The notes below the pieces were generated by a model. It worked only from the letters and a program-made list of their open reading frames with translations, was not told the origin of the DNA and ran no database searches. From Hymenobacter citatus (GTDB taxonomy: Bacteria; Bacteroidota; Bacteroidia; Cytophagales; Hymenobacteraceae), in contig NZ_JACSCY010000001.1 in assembly GCF_014333615.1 (NCBI RefSeq), forward strand, positions 248,001 to 312,000: a DNA stretch of 64,000 nucleotides, in the 5' to 3' direction. This document shows positions 1 through 8,595 of this stretch, in pieces. Position numbers and translations under genes: made by a program. The first letter of the stretch is position 1. Every line of letters begins with the position of its first letter.

Positions 1-1
1 C

Positions 2-1675
2 CAGGCCGCCCTGTTGCACCAGGTAGCCGAGGCCATGCACGAAACCCCCGCCGCCGCCGATGCCCTCCATACTGCCCACCTGGCCGCCGCCGCCGCTGCC
101 GCCGCGGCTGACCCATTGCGCCGCCGGCGGGCGTTGCGCACGGTGCGGCAGGCCGTAGAAGCCGTGCGCGAGCCGCTGCTAGCGAGCCGCAATGTCTTGC
201 AGGAGGTAGGGCAACATTTCCTGGCGCGGGGTAGGGAGGCGGCGCGGCTGCCGTTCCCGGTGGGCGAAACGCACTGGCAGGACGAGGTATGGGTGCGCCC
301 GGCCTACGGGGGTAGGGGAGGGCGCCTGGCCCTGGCCGAGCCCCTGCAAGCCGCCCTGCGTCCCTTGTTGGCGCCCCTCACCGCCGCTGCCCGCGAACTG
401 GGCCTCATTGCCCGGCAGCTGGGCACGGCCCTCAACCTGGGCAACGCCGTGGACATGGACGAGGAAGAATTCGACTCGCCCCCCGACCACGACGAGCGCC
501 TGCGCCTGCGCACCGTGCGCCTGGTAGATACGGCCCTGAGCCAGGTGGAAGTGCTCACGCGCTTGCTAGGAGAATTCCCGTGCCGCGGTTTCGTGCCGGT
601 GCTGGAGCGCACCCGCGACCACGACGAGCTGGGCTGGAACCTCATCCGCAAGCCCTACGACCTCTGGCCCTACCTCACCACCCACGACCCTACCTCTCTG
701 GCCGTGTTGGAGCAGTTGGAAGATGAGCCCGCCGCAACCTTTGCCGAGCGCCAGGCCGTGGCCCGACAGGCCGCCGGCCGCCTGGCCAACGAGCCCGCCA
801 CGCCGCTGTTCGACCTGTTTCGGACCGTCATCTTCACCTCGGCCACGCTGTACGTCGAAAACAAGCTCGACTACTTCCGCCGCCAGCTCGACCAGCGGGT
901 GCCGTTTGTGGCCGAGGAGCGCATTACCTCGGTGTTCGATTTCAAGGATGAGGAACGCGAGCCGGTGCTGGGCAGCGTGCCGGCCTACCTGCCGCCGTTT
1001 CGGGCGGGGCTGACACCGGCGGCGCTGGAAAGCTGGCGTGTGGCCCAGCTGCACACCCTGCTGCCGCTGCTGGTAGCGCTGGAAGGCCGCACGCTGGTGC
1101 TGTTCACATCGGTAGAAGACCTGCGCTTTGCCGCCGAGTGGCTGGCCGCCCCACTGGCCGCGCACGACATCGAGCTGATCTGCCAGCGCGGGGCCAGCCA
1201 ATGGGAAATCCGGCGGTTTCGGCGGGTGGCGCAATCGGTGCTGCTGGGGGTAGACCGCATGTGGACGGGCGTGGACTTCGCCGGGCCTACCCTCTCGCAG
1301 GTGATTGTGTGGCGCCTGCCGTTCCCCTCGCTCGGCGACGTACTCATCAGCCACCGCAAGCGCTACGAGGCCGACGACGTGTTCTGGAATCAGTTCTACC
1401 GCCCAGCAGCCCGCCTGAAGCTGCGCCAGGGTTTCGGGCGTCTCGTGCGCCGCGAGAAGGACCGGGGTGCCTTCGTCATCCTCGACGCCCGCGTGGCCGC
1501 TACTTTCTACGCCGACGTGCTGGAGGAACTGGAAATCCCCCTCACCCCCGACCCACATGCCCACGCCCTACTCACGCGCACCACCGGCCCGTTGCTGCAC
1601 CTGCTCAAGCTCGGCACCGAGTTCCAGCGCCGCGGCCTGAGCCTGGAGAAGCTGGTAGGGTTGCTGGGAGGGTAG
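2..1675 (+). CDS. DinG/XPD-type ATP-dependent DNA helicase, C-terminal part (5' end outside window)
   Basis: The frame is open from the first base, so the N-terminal part with Walker A is missing; 558 codons are visible including the stop. The remaining part matches the second half of an iron-sulfur/DinG-type superfamily 2 helicase. FTSATL is the motif after Walker B, and LFTSVEDLR opens the second RecA domain. GVDRMWTGVDFAGPTL followed by RLPFPS is motif V, and QGFGRLVRREKDRG is motif VI with its arginine finger. Such proteins unwind DNA or RNA-DNA hybrids 5' to 3' in repair. The long alanine-rich helical stretch at the start probably belongs to the arch or insert region. The gene is followed at once by interspersed repeats. 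Family assignment is firm; the exact subfamily is not. Confidence 0.85.
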   Translation, partial: QAALLHQVAEAMHETPAAADALHTAHLAAAAAAAAADPLRRRRALRTVRQAVEAVREPLLASRNVLQEVGQHFLARGREAARLPFPVGETHWQDEVWVRPAYGGRGGRLALAEPLQAALRPLLAPLTAAARELGLIARQLGTALNLGNAVDMDEEEFDSPPDHDERLRLRTVRLVDTALSQVEVLTRLLGEFPCRGFVPVLERTRDHDELGWNLIRKPYDLWPYLTTHDPTSLAVLEQLEDEPAATFAERQAVARQAAGRLANEPATPLFDLFRTVIFTSATLYVENKLDYFRRQLDQRVPFVAEERITSVFDFKDEEREPVLGSVPAYLPPFRAGLTPAALESWRVAQLHTLLPLLVALEGRTLVLFTSVEDLRFAAEWLAAPLAAHDIELICQRGASQWEIRRFRRVAQSVLLGVDRMWTGVDFAGPTLSQVIVWRLPFPSLGDVLISHRKRYEADDVFWNQFYRPAARLKLRQGFGRLVRREKDRGAFVILDARVAATFYADVLEELEIPLTPDPHAHALLTRTTGPLLHLLKLGTEFQRRGLSLEKLVGLLGG

Positions 1676-1684
1676 GAGAATGGT

Positions 1685-1711
1685 GGGGTAGGGGCGGCTT
1701 GCAGCCGCCCG
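1685..1711. repeat. Short GTAGGGGCG-type inverted repeat (family C)
   Basis: GGGGCGGCTTGCAGCCGCCC is a small palindrome preceded by GTAG. Related copies lie near 29163-29184, 29543-29565, 42593-42617 and 46190-46217. They differ in the inner bases but keep the GTAGGGGCG...CGCCC layout, so this is a dispersed family and not a one-off hairpin. It sits between the helicase stop and a larger repeat. Confidence 0.55.
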
Positions 1712-1737
1712 TTATATAGGTTGGGGCGAGCAAAAAG

Positions 1738-1854
1738 CATGTCATCCTGAACGCAGCGCAACGGAGTGAAGGACCTTATCACGCAGGAATGACGGGCGAA
1801 TCAACGACTTATTCAGACGTGATAAAGTCCTTCACTGCGTTCAGGATGACATGC
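1738..1854. repeat. Interspersed inverted repeat, family A (TGTCATCCTGA type)
   Basis: The outer 20 bases at each end are exact inverted copies (GCATGTCATCCTGAACGCAG and its complement). Between them lie weaker inverted segments with GAAGGACCTTATCACG. The same layout recurs at 5296, 19628, 24083, 46059 and 62059, with a half copy at 30960. No open frame of note lies inside. The element ends just before the DUF885 gene, and an ATG within it (1851) should not be taken as that gene's start. Confidence 0.85.
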
Positions 1855-1916
1855 GGATTTTGTTCCAAATGACAGACTTTTTCCTCCTACCTTGCCTTTC
1901 TATTCAACCACCCCCT

Positions 1917-3707
1917 ATGCCACACCTTTTCTCCTCAAAACTCATCCTACCTACCTTACTGGCTGCTACCTCGTTATTGGCCAACTGCGGCGGCGAATCT
2001 GAAAGCCGCAAAATAGCCGAGACCGAAGCCAAGCCCGATGCTGCTTTCGGCCGCTATAAAACCCAGTTCATTGATTCGCTGTGGTACTACAATCCCGAAT
2101 GGGCTTCGGGTGCGGGCTACCACCGCTATGATTCGCTGCTAACTATTCCCTCGGCCGGGCGGCGGCAGGTGGAGGCCGCCTTTGTGGCGCGCCGCATCAA
2201 GGAGATGCAGACCTGGCAGCTCAACGAGCTATCAACCGACAACCAGATCGACTACCAGCTGATGCAGAACTACCTGCACGGCGCCCGCTGGTACAACGAC
2301 ACGCTGCAAGCCTGGCAGTGGGACCCCTCCAACTACAACATCAGCGGCGGAGTAGCCGAAATCCTGAACGGCCGCTACCAGCCCCTAGACCGTCGCCTGC
2401 GCAATATTTCCCTCAAAATTAACCGCTCCACTGAGTACTACGAAGCGGCCAAATCCAACGTCAACCGGCCCACTCGAGAGCACACCGAACTGGCGATTCT
2501 GCAAACGCAGGGCGGGATGGACGTATTTGGGAAGGCGCTGGCCGACTCGGTAGCGCGCTCGGGGCTGTCGGAGCCGGAAAAGCAGCAGCTCACTACGCGC
2601 ATTGGCGTGACGCGCCTAGCCATGCAGGAGTACATACGCTTTCTGAAAGAGGAAGTATTGCCGAAAAAAGACTTTCGTAGCTTCCGATTGGGCCAGGCGC
2701 TGTTTGATCGGAAATTTGCCTATGATATTCAGTCGAGCTACACGGCCGAGCAGGTGTACCAAAAAGCGCTGGCGCACAAGCAGGACCTGCTGCGCGATAT
2801 GCAGGTGCGGGCTCATCGTATTTATCGTAAATACATAGAATATGAGGTAATGCCTAAGGATAGCACCCAAATAGTCAAAGACGTAATAAATGTTTTGTCA
2901 AGAAAACACGCTTCAAAAAACGGTTTTGTGGCGGCGGTGAAGGCGCAGATTCCTACCCTCACCAAGTTCGTAGACGATAAGAAGCTGCTCACCCAGGACC
3001 CCACCAAGCCGCTGGTGGTGCGCGAAACGCCCAAGTACATGCGCGGCGGCGGGGCGGGCGCCAGCGTATCGGCCCCCGGCCCCTACGACAAGGGCGCCGA
3101 TACCTACTACAACGTGGAGCCCCTGGACAACCTCACCGACGCCCAGGCCGAAAGCTACCTGCGCGAGTACAACGACTACACGCTGCAAATCCTGAATATT
3201 CACGAGGCCATTCCGGGGCACTATACGCAGCTGGTGTACGCCAACCGTGCGCCCTCGCTCATCAAATCCATCTTCGGCAACGGCGCCATGATTGAGGGTT
3301 GGGCCGTGTACTCGGAGCGCATGATGCTGGAAAACGGCTACGCCGGCGGCTCCGACGAAATCTGGCTGATGTGGGACAAGTGGAACATGCGCGTGACCCT
3401 GAACGCCATCCTCGACCACGAAGTGCACGCTGGTAACATCACCGAGGCCCAGGCCGTGGCCCTGCTGCGCCGCGACGGGTTCCAGGAGGAAACCGAGGCC
3501 CGCAACAAGTGGCGCCGCGCTACCCTCAGCCAGGTGCAGCTCAGCAGCTACTTCAGCGGCTACACCGATATCTACGGCCTGCGTGAGGAAGTGAAGAAAC
3601 GCGAGGGTAAGGATTTCAGCGTGAAGCAGTTCAATGAGCAATTTTTGAGCTATGGCAATGCCCCAGTGAAATACATCCGGCAGCTCATGCTGAAGAAAGC
3701 GGAGTAG
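1917..3707 (+). CDS. DUF885 family lipoprotein, probable zinc metallopeptidase
   Basis: 596 residues. ATG 1917 begins a signal sequence ending in a lipobox-like LLANC, so the protein is probably a lipoprotein; the Asn before Cys is unusual. The DUF885 hallmark HEAIPGH is at about residues 429-435 and EGWAVYSE at about 460-467. In this family the histidines and a downstream glutamate resemble zinc-peptidase ligands. The substrate is unknown. An in-frame ATG at 1851 lies inside a repeat and would bury the signal peptide, so 1917 is preferred. A strong terminator follows. The gene stands alone between repeats. Confidence 0.85.
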   Translation: MPHLFSSKLILPTLLAATSLLANCGGESESRKIAETEAKPDAAFGRYKTQFIDSLWYYNPEWASGAGYHRYDSLLTIPSAGRRQVEAAFVARRIKEMQTWQLNELSTDNQIDYQLMQNYLHGARWYNDTLQAWQWDPSNYNISGGVAEILNGRYQPLDRRLRNISLKINRSTEYYEAAKSNVNRPTREHTELAILQTQGGMDVFGKALADSVARSGLSEPEKQQLTTRIGVTRLAMQEYIRFLKEEVLPKKDFRSFRLGQALFDRKFAYDIQSSYTAEQVYQKALAHKQDLLRDMQVRAHRIYRKYIEYEVMPKDSTQIVKDVINVLSRKHASKNGFVAAVKAQIPTLTKFVDDKKLLTQDPTKPLVVRETPKYMRGGGAGASVSAPGPYDKGADTYYNVEPLDNLTDAQAESYLREYNDYTLQILNIHEAIPGHYTQLVYANRAPSLIKSIFGNGAMIEGWAVYSERMMLENGYAGGSDEIWLMWDKWNMRVTLNAILDHEVHAGNITEAQAVALLRRDGFQEETEARNKWRRATLSQVQLSSYFSGYTDIYGLREEVKKREGKDFSVKQFNEQFLSYGNAPVKYIRQLMLKKAE

Positions 3708-3745
3708 CACTGCCTCCGTTACATAAATAAAATAGGTTGCGGAAA

Positions 3746-3788
3746 AGCCCGGCAACGGCCCGTTAGGGTACCGTTGCCGGGCTTTTTT
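3746..3788 (+). terminator. Rho-independent terminator after the DUF885 gene
   Basis: A perfect 13-bp stem (AGCCCGGCAACGG with its complement) is closed by a 12-base loop and followed by six T. It starts 38 bases after the DUF885 stop codon. Confidence 0.9.
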
Positions 3789-3833
3789 AGTCAGGAAATT
3801 TGCCCCTAGGTTAAAATCCGCGCAAAAAAGAAC

Positions 3834-3925
3834 GTCCTGCTGAGCTTGCCGAAGCATCTCGCGTGCTGACGAAAGATAGTATCTCACATCAGCACGCGAG
3901 ATGCTTCAGCTCCGCTCAGCAGGAC
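3834..3925. repeat. Interspersed inverted repeat, family B (GTCCTGCTGAGC type)
   Basis: The ends GTCCTGCTGAGC and GCTCAGCAGGAC are inverted copies. Inside, GCATCTCGCGTGCTGA pairs with TCAGCACGCGAGATGC with few mismatches. Relatives lie at 29201-29476, 39032-39132 and 63464-63595. It fills the gap between the terminator and the next promoter. Confidence 0.85.
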
Positions 3926-4067
3926 AAACGTTTTTCAATCCTTATTATTTAGGAATCAGGCTAGACTATACGGTGCTTATAATAAGCGTTTTACGTCTCA
4001 ATATTTCAATATGGGAATTAATGGGTTCATTTTTGCGTCTGCGCAGGACATACACCCATCCAACCCC

Positions 4068-4075
4068 TATCTTTG
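4068..4075 (+). promoter_or_regulatory. Bacteroidetes -7 box TATCTTTG
   Basis: TATCTTTG fits TAnnTTTG exactly and ends 11 bases before ATG 4087. No convincing TTTG -33 box is seen at the usual distance. It supports a start near 4087/4096 rather than the long upstream open frame. Confidence 0.5.
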
Positions 4076-4086
4076 CCGCCCGAAAC

Positions 4087-4437
4087 ATGCTGTCCATGAA
4101 AATAATCGATACGAACGACGAAGGCCTGCGTACGCTGATTCATGATTACCCCAAAGTAATTGCCAAGTTCACGTCGGCTAACTGCGCTATCTGCGACTTG
4201 CTGGCGCCGCCGTTCGAGAAGTTTGCGGCCGAACCGGTGTACCAGGGTATTGCCTTTCTGCGCCTCGATTCGGACCAGAACCCGGTAGCCAAAAAGATGA
4301 TGGACGAGCGTATTGCGCCGTTTTTTGTGATCTACTACAAAGGCCGTATGCTAGAGTGTGATACGCTGAAAACAGAAGAAGAAGTGAAGGCTTACCTGAC
4401 ACAGCTGTTGGTCTATACGCCGGCTCCTGTGGTATAA
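4087..4437 (+). CDS. Thioredoxin-like protein
   Basis: 116 residues from ATG 4087, or 113 from ATG 4096 (MKIIDTNDEG). FTSANCAICDLLAPPFEKF gives a CxxC pair (CAIC, Cys30/Cys33 counted from 4096) after the beta strand AKFTSA, as in thioredoxins. The cis-Pro region appears as RIAPFFVIYYKGRML. There is no signal peptide, so a cytoplasmic disulfide or redox role is likely. The usual WCGPC is replaced by NCAIC, so ordinary thioredoxin activity should not be assumed. A terminator follows that overlaps the next gene's start. Confidence 0.75.
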   Translation: MLSMKIIDTNDEGLRTLIHDYPKVIAKFTSANCAICDLLAPPFEKFAAEPVYQGIAFLRLDSDQNPVAKKMMDERIAPFFVIYYKGRMLECDTLKTEEEVKAYLTQLLVYTPAPVV

Positions 4438-4461
4438 GGCACTGGCCAATAATTGCGAGGG

Positions 4462-4508
4462 CACGCCCGCACTGCTACGGTCTGCGTAGCTTTGCGGGCG
4501 TGTTTTTT
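4462..4508 (+). terminator. Terminator hairpin overlapping the start codon of the next gene
   Basis: CACGCCCGCA (4462-4471) pairs perfectly with TGCGGGCGTG (4493-4502) and is followed by six T (4503-4508). This is a classic intrinsic terminator for the thioredoxin-like gene. Its 3' arm ends with the GTG at 4500-4502 that is the best start of the YdcF gene. Confidence 0.8.
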
Positions 4509-5273
4509 CTGCTTTCCAAAATTCTCTTCTACGCCATCATGCCGGCCGTGTGGCTGCTGGGGCTGCTGCTGGCGGCCATAGTAGTGCGCCAGCCGAGGTG
4601 GCAGCGCCGGTTGTTGATGGCGTGTGCTGTGTTGTTTGTGCTACTCACCAACGGTGCCCTCATCAACGAGGCCCTACTTGCCTGGGAGCTACCGCCGGTG
4701 CGGCCCGCGCAGCTACCCGCCCAGTCCGATGCCGGTGTGCTGCTCACTGGCATCACCAAAGGTAGCAAGTCGCCCCACGACCGGGTATACCTCAACACCG
4801 GCGCCGACCGCCTTACCAATGCGTTGTGGTTGTACCGTGCCGGCCGCATCCGGCGCATCATTGTGTCAGGGGGCTCGGGGGAGGTAGGGGGCAGCAAAAC
4901 CGGGCGCTCCGAGGCGGCTCAACTCGCTACGCTGCTACGCCTTGCGGGTGTGCCAGCACAAGATATTTTATTGGAGAAGCGCAGCCGCAACACCCACGAG
5001 AATGCTCTGTATACCAAGCAGCTTCTCGCTCAACATCCAGAAATTAAGTCGCTGGTGCTGGTCACCTCCGCGTTTCATCAGCGCCGGGCACTGGGTTGTT
5101 TTCGACGGGTAGGGCTGCACCCAACACCTTTTCCGGCGGGCTACTATTCCGTCAATCGCCAATTAGCACCCGTCTACTGGCTCCTACCCGATGCCAAAGC
5201 CCTGGCCGACTGGAGCATCCTGCTACACGAGTTAGCCGGCTACGTGGTGTATAAGGTGCTGGGGTATTGTTGA
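4500..5273 (+). CDS. YdcF/SanA family (DUF218) membrane-anchored protein
   Basis: 257 residues from GTG 4500. Two hydrophobic stretches (about residues 2-28 and 35-55) are followed by the DUF218 core: GVLLTGI, RLTNALWLYRAGRIRRIIVSGG, EAAQLATLLRLAGVP, then SRNTHENA and LVLVTSAFHQRRA. Family members such as SanA and ElyC act on the envelope; their exact chemistry is unsettled. The first residues FFLLSKILFYAIMPAVW resemble the usual start of the family, which favours GTG 4500 over ATG 4539. That start codon lies inside the upstream terminator stem. Confidence 0.8.
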   Translation: MFFLLSKILFYAIMPAVWLLGLLLAAIVVRQPRWQRRLLMACAVLFVLLTNGALINEALLAWELPPVRPAQLPAQSDAGVLLTGITKGSKSPHDRVYLNTGADRLTNALWLYRAGRIRRIIVSGGSGEVGGSKTGRSEAAQLATLLRLAGVPAQDILLEKRSRNTHENALYTKQLLAQHPEIKSLVLVTSAFHQRRALGCFRRVGLHPTPFPAGYYSVNRQLAPVYWLLPDAKALADWSILLHELAGYVVYKVLGYC

Positions 5274-5295
5274 AGTTGTGAGTAAAAAAGAAGTG

Positions 5296-5396
5296 TGTCA
5301 TACTAAGCAGCGCGAAGGACCTTCTGTTAGCTGAACGACAGGCGTAACGACGACTCGTTCTACGGGCATAAGGTCCTTCGCAGGCTCAGGATGACA
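5296..5396. repeat. Interspersed inverted repeat, family A (degenerate)
   Basis: TGTCATACTAAGCAGCGCGAAGGACCTT on the left is matched by AAGGTCCTTCGCAGGCTCAGGATGACA on the right with several mismatches. The inner GAACGACAGGCGTAACGACGACTCGTTC also folds back. It lies between two convergent genes and may terminate both. Confidence 0.75.
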
Positions 5397-5413
5397 AGCG
5401 TCTTTATATCGAC

Positions 5414-6811
5414 TCACTCCGTTTTCTTTTCCTCCGGCTTCTCGTCCGCCGCAATCCAGAGGCTCTTCTGATTGACAAACTCACGGATGCCGAGGTAGGA
5501 AAGTTCCCGTCCGTAGCCCGACTGCTTCACGCCGCCAAACGGCATTTCCGGCGATGATTTCACAATAGCGTTGACGAAAACGGCGCCGGCTTCCACGCGG
5601 CGGGCCAGGGCTTCGCCGCGGGCCACGTCGCGCGTCCAGATAGAGCCACCCAAGCCGTAGGGCGAGTCGTTGGCGAGGCGCACAGCATCGTCGGCGTCGC
5701 GGGCTTCCAGCACCAGCGCTACGGGGCCAAAGAACTCCTCGTGGTAGGCCGGCTGGCCGGGCTGCACGTTGGTCAGAATCATGGGCCGGAACAGGGTAGC
5801 GCCGGGCGCGTCCTGGCCGCCATCTAGCGCCACGTGGGCACCTTTGGCTACAGAATCCTGCACTTGCTGGGTCAGCGTATCGGCCAGGTCGGGGCGGGCG
5901 AGGGGACCGTATTGCGTAGTCTCGTCGAGCGGGTCGCCGGTCTGAAAAGCTGCCATATGCTCTTTCAGCTTCTGGGTAAACTTGGCTACTACCGGCTGCT
6001 CCACAATGAAGCGTTTGGCGGCAATGCAGCTCTGCCCGGCATTGATCATGCGGGCCTGAGTGGCATTCTTGGCCGCCACGTCCAGGTCAGCATCGGCCAG
6101 CACAATAAACGCATCGGAGCCGCCTAGCTCTAGTACACTCTTTTTGAGGTATTTGCCAGCCAGCGCGGCCACGCTGGCGCCGGCGCGGGTGCTGCCCGTG
6201 AGGGTCACGGCCCGCACCCGGTTGTCGGCCAGCAACGGTTCCACATGGCCCGTATCGATGAGCAGGGTGCGGAAGGTAGCCGGCGGAAAACCGGCATCAT
6301 GAAAAATCTTTTCCAGGGCCAGCGCACACTGCGGTACGTTGGGCGCGTGCTTCAGCAGGCCCACGTTGCCGGCCATCAGGGCAGGCGCGGCGAAGCGAAT
6401 CACCTGCCACAGCGGGAAGTTCCAGGGCATGATGGCCAGCACTACCCCCAGCGGCTCGTGGGCAATGAAGCTGCGCCGGGCCGCCGTCCGGATGTCCTCA
6501 TCTGCTAAGAATTGCTCGGCGTGCTCGGCGTAATAGTCGCAAGTGGTGGCGCATTTTTGCGCCTCGGCGCGACCGTCGGCAATGGGCTTGCCCATTTCGA
6601 GGCTCATCAGGCGGGCCAGCTCCTGCTCCCGCTCGCGCAGCAGGGCGGCGGCGTGGCGCATGCGCTCGGCGCGGTGGGCAAAAGAGGTGGTGCGCCACGC
6701 GGCAGCGGCCTCGTGTGCCTGCCGTAAAATATCTTCGGTTTCGGGCCAGGTAAAGGGCGCAAACTCTTGCAGCACCTGCCCAGTGTAGGGGTTGATGGAG
6801 ATGATAGCCAT
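5414..6811 (-). CDS. NAD(P)-dependent aldehyde dehydrogenase, succinate-semialdehyde dehydrogenase type
   Basis: 465 residues, the normal length for the family. The ALDH motifs are all present: PWNFPLWQ (Asn131), LKHAPNVPQCA for cofactor binding, LTGSTRAGASVA, LELGG with the general base Glu228, NAGQSCIAAKRF with the catalytic Cys262, EEFFGPV and PFGGVKQSGYGREL. The KHAPNVPQCA form is typical of enzymes annotated as succinate-semialdehyde dehydrogenase, which turn succinate semialdehyde into succinate. No GABA transaminase is adjacent, so the true substrate is uncertain. It is transcribed away from the sigma factor gene. Confidence 0.85.
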   Translation of the reverse strand: MAIISINPYTGQVLQEFAPFTWPETEDILRQAHEAAAAWRTTSFAHRAERMRHAAALLREREQELARLMSLEMGKPIADGRAEAQKCATTCDYYAEHAEQFLADEDIRTAARRSFIAHEPLGVVLAIMPWNFPLWQVIRFAAPALMAGNVGLLKHAPNVPQCALALEKIFHDAGFPPATFRTLLIDTGHVEPLLADNRVRAVTLTGSTRAGASVAALAGKYLKKSVLELGGSDAFIVLADADLDVAAKNATQARMINAGQSCIAAKRFIVEQPVVAKFTQKLKEHMAAFQTGDPLDETTQYGPLARPDLADTLTQQVQDSVAKGAHVALDGGQDAPGATLFRPMILTNVQPGQPAYHEEFFGPVALVLEARDADDAVRLANDSPYGLGGSIWTRDVARGEALARRVEAGAVFVNAIVKSSPEMPFGGVKQSGYGRELSYLGIREFVNQKSLWIAADEKPEEKKTE

Positions 6812-7045
6812 TACAGAACAACAAGGGTGGGAAGCTTATGGTTACGCAGCCACTATTGCCAGCGTCTGCTATACCCGAAAACTTGTAACACAACCGTTGC
6901 CCGCCCGCACGTAGAAGGCTCGGTAGGGGAGGGGCATACCAGGGAAAATGAGCTGCACTACGCGAATAAAACTTTATCCCGTATTTTGCCAGCCTATCGG
7001 GCCCTCCCCACCGCTGCTTCACTCGCCCATTTATTGTACTAATCT

Positions 7046-7603
7046 GTGTCAGCTACTATCCTAGAGTCATCGACCTCCTACCCGGAGGACCTACTCGTGC
7101 AGCGCTTGCGTGACCGCGACGAGTCGGCCATGACCTTGTTTTATGACAAATATTCGGCGGCGCTGTACGGGGTCATCCTGCGCATCGTGAAAAAGGAAGA
7201 AATAGCCGAGGACGTGTTGCAAGAAGGTCTGGTCAAAATCTGGCATTCCTTTCAGTTCTACGATTCGTCCAAAGGGCGACTTTTTACGTGGGTACTGAAT
7301 ATTTGCCGCAATTTAGCCATCGATAAAATCCGGTCCCGGCAGTACCGCGTAGGTACTCGCATGACACCATTGGAGGATAGTGGTGTCATGCGCCAGGCGG
7401 CCTCCTCCGGGTTTCAGCCTGAGCATATCGGACTGCAGGAAATCACAAATCAGCTCAACCCTGAACAGAAACAAGTGATTGACCTGTTATACTTTGGCGG
7501 TTTTACTCAAAGCGAAGTGGCAGAAGAACTCGACTTGCCGTTGGGCACCGTAAAAACTCGGGCCCGGGCAGCAATTAAGGTATTATCAAAACTGATTCGA
7601 TAG
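7046..7603 (+). CDS. ECF RNA polymerase sigma factor
   Basis: 185 residues from GTG 7046. Region 2 is visible as LYGVILRIVKKEEIAEDVLQEGLVKIW and the following KGRLFTWVLNICRNLAIDKIRS, and region 4 as LNPEQKQVIDLLYFGGFTQSEVAEEL, then LPLGTVKTRARAAIK. This is the standard two-domain ECF layout. The anti-sigma gene starts two bases after the stop codon, so the two are surely co-transcribed. The cognate signal cannot be read from the sequence. Confidence 0.9.
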   Translation: MSATILESSTSYPEDLLVQRLRDRDESAMTLFYDKYSAALYGVILRIVKKEEIAEDVLQEGLVKIWHSFQFYDSSKGRLFTWVLNICRNLAIDKIRSRQYRVGTRMTPLEDSGVMRQAASSGFQPEHIGLQEITNQLNPEQKQVIDLLYFGGFTQSEVAEELDLPLGTVKTRARAAIKVLSKLIR

Positions 7604-7605
7604 CC

Positions 7606-8460
7606 GTGGACATTCAGGAATACATCGAATCAGGCATTCTGGAGCAGTACGCCCTCGGCGAGCTACCAACGGTAGAACAGGCAGAGGTAGAACGCCTGGC
7701 TGCCATGCACCCCGCTATCCGGCAGGAGCTGGATAGCGTGATAGAAGCTCTCAGCGGCTATGCGGCTCTGTATGCCCAAACACCACCCGCCGACATGCGC
7801 GACCGGGTGCTGGCCGGCTGGAAAGCGGCCATCGACGCCGACGAAACTGCGTCGGCACCTGTGGCTGCACCCGAGCCGGTGGTGCGCTCCATCACCTCGG
7901 CGCCGGTAGAAGAGGCTGCACCGGCTGCGCCCCGCTTCAACTGGGTGATGGCCGCTTCCATTGCGTTTCTGCTGCTGAGCGTGGGCATCAACTTTGTGCT
8001 CTATTCGAAATGGCAGAACGCCGAAACCAGCCTGGCTGCTGTGGAAAGCGACCGGTCGTTGCTGGCAGCCTCGCACATGGCAGTAGAGAAACGATTGGGT
8101 GAGCAAACCAACGAGCTGTCGGTGCTGCGCAGCGACGAGTTCCGGACAGTAGCCCTGAACGGCACGCCTGCCGCGCCCAAGGCCAGCGCCAAGGTGCTCT
8201 ACAACCCCAACACCCGCACCGTATACGTAGATGTACGGAGCCTGCCCGAACCGCCTGCAGGCAAGCAATACCAGCTATGGGCTCTCGACAATGGTAAGCC
8301 TGTAGACGCCGGTGTGTTGGATTATGCCACGGCCTCTGGCGAAAGCCTGCAACATATGAAGGACATTGCCAGTGCCCAGGCTTTCGCCATGACGGTAGAG
8401 GACGCCGGCGGCAGCCCTACCCCCACACTATCGACCATGACGGTGGTAGGCAATATTTAA
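7606..8460 (+). CDS. Membrane-bound anti-sigma factor, RskA (anti-sigma-K) type
   Basis: 284 residues from GTG 7606. The cytoplasmic part (about 1-110) begins EYIESGILEQYALGEL, a typical anti-sigma N-terminus, but lacks the HxxxCxxC zinc motif. One membrane segment lies at about 112-134 (WVMAASIAFLLLSVGINFVL). The outer part (about 195-282) is the RskA domain: AKVLYNPNTRTVYVDVRSLP, then GKQYQLWAL. It should hold the preceding ECF sigma factor inactive until an envelope signal releases it. The length and layout fit the Bacteroidetes members of the family. Confidence 0.88.
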   Translation: MDIQEYIESGILEQYALGELPTVEQAEVERLAAMHPAIRQELDSVIEALSGYAALYAQTPPADMRDRVLAGWKAAIDADETASAPVAAPEPVVRSITSAPVEEAAPAAPRFNWVMAASIAFLLLSVGINFVLYSKWQNAETSLAAVESDRSLLAASHMAVEKRLGEQTNELSVLRSDEFRTVALNGTPAAPKASAKVLYNPNTRTVYVDVRSLPEPPAGKQYQLWALDNGKPVDAGVLDYATASGESLQHMKDIASAQAFAMTVEDAGGSPTPTLSTMTVVGNI

Positions 8461-8514
8461 CCGTAACAGGCAGCGGCTTCACTGAGAAGTAAAAACCGCA
8501 GTTCGGTGTTCTTG

Positions 8515-8555
8515 AGCGCTTCGTAGCTGAACTATTGGCTGCGAAGCGCTTTTTT
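8515..8555 (+). terminator. Terminator after the sigma/anti-sigma operon
   Basis: AGCGCTTCGTAGC pairs with GCTGCGAAGCGCT (one G-T wobble) around a 10-base loop and is followed by six T. It separates the sigma/anti-sigma pair from the H-NOX gene, 41 bases before the H-NOX start. Confidence 0.85.
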
Positions 8556-8595
8556 GCGTATATAGGCTAAACTTTATCTATTTCGCCTTTATTCC

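Noticed and set aside
1851..1917. ATG 1851 as the start of the DUF885 gene
   Set aside because: It lies in the arm of a family A repeat and would place 22 residues before a complete signal peptide.
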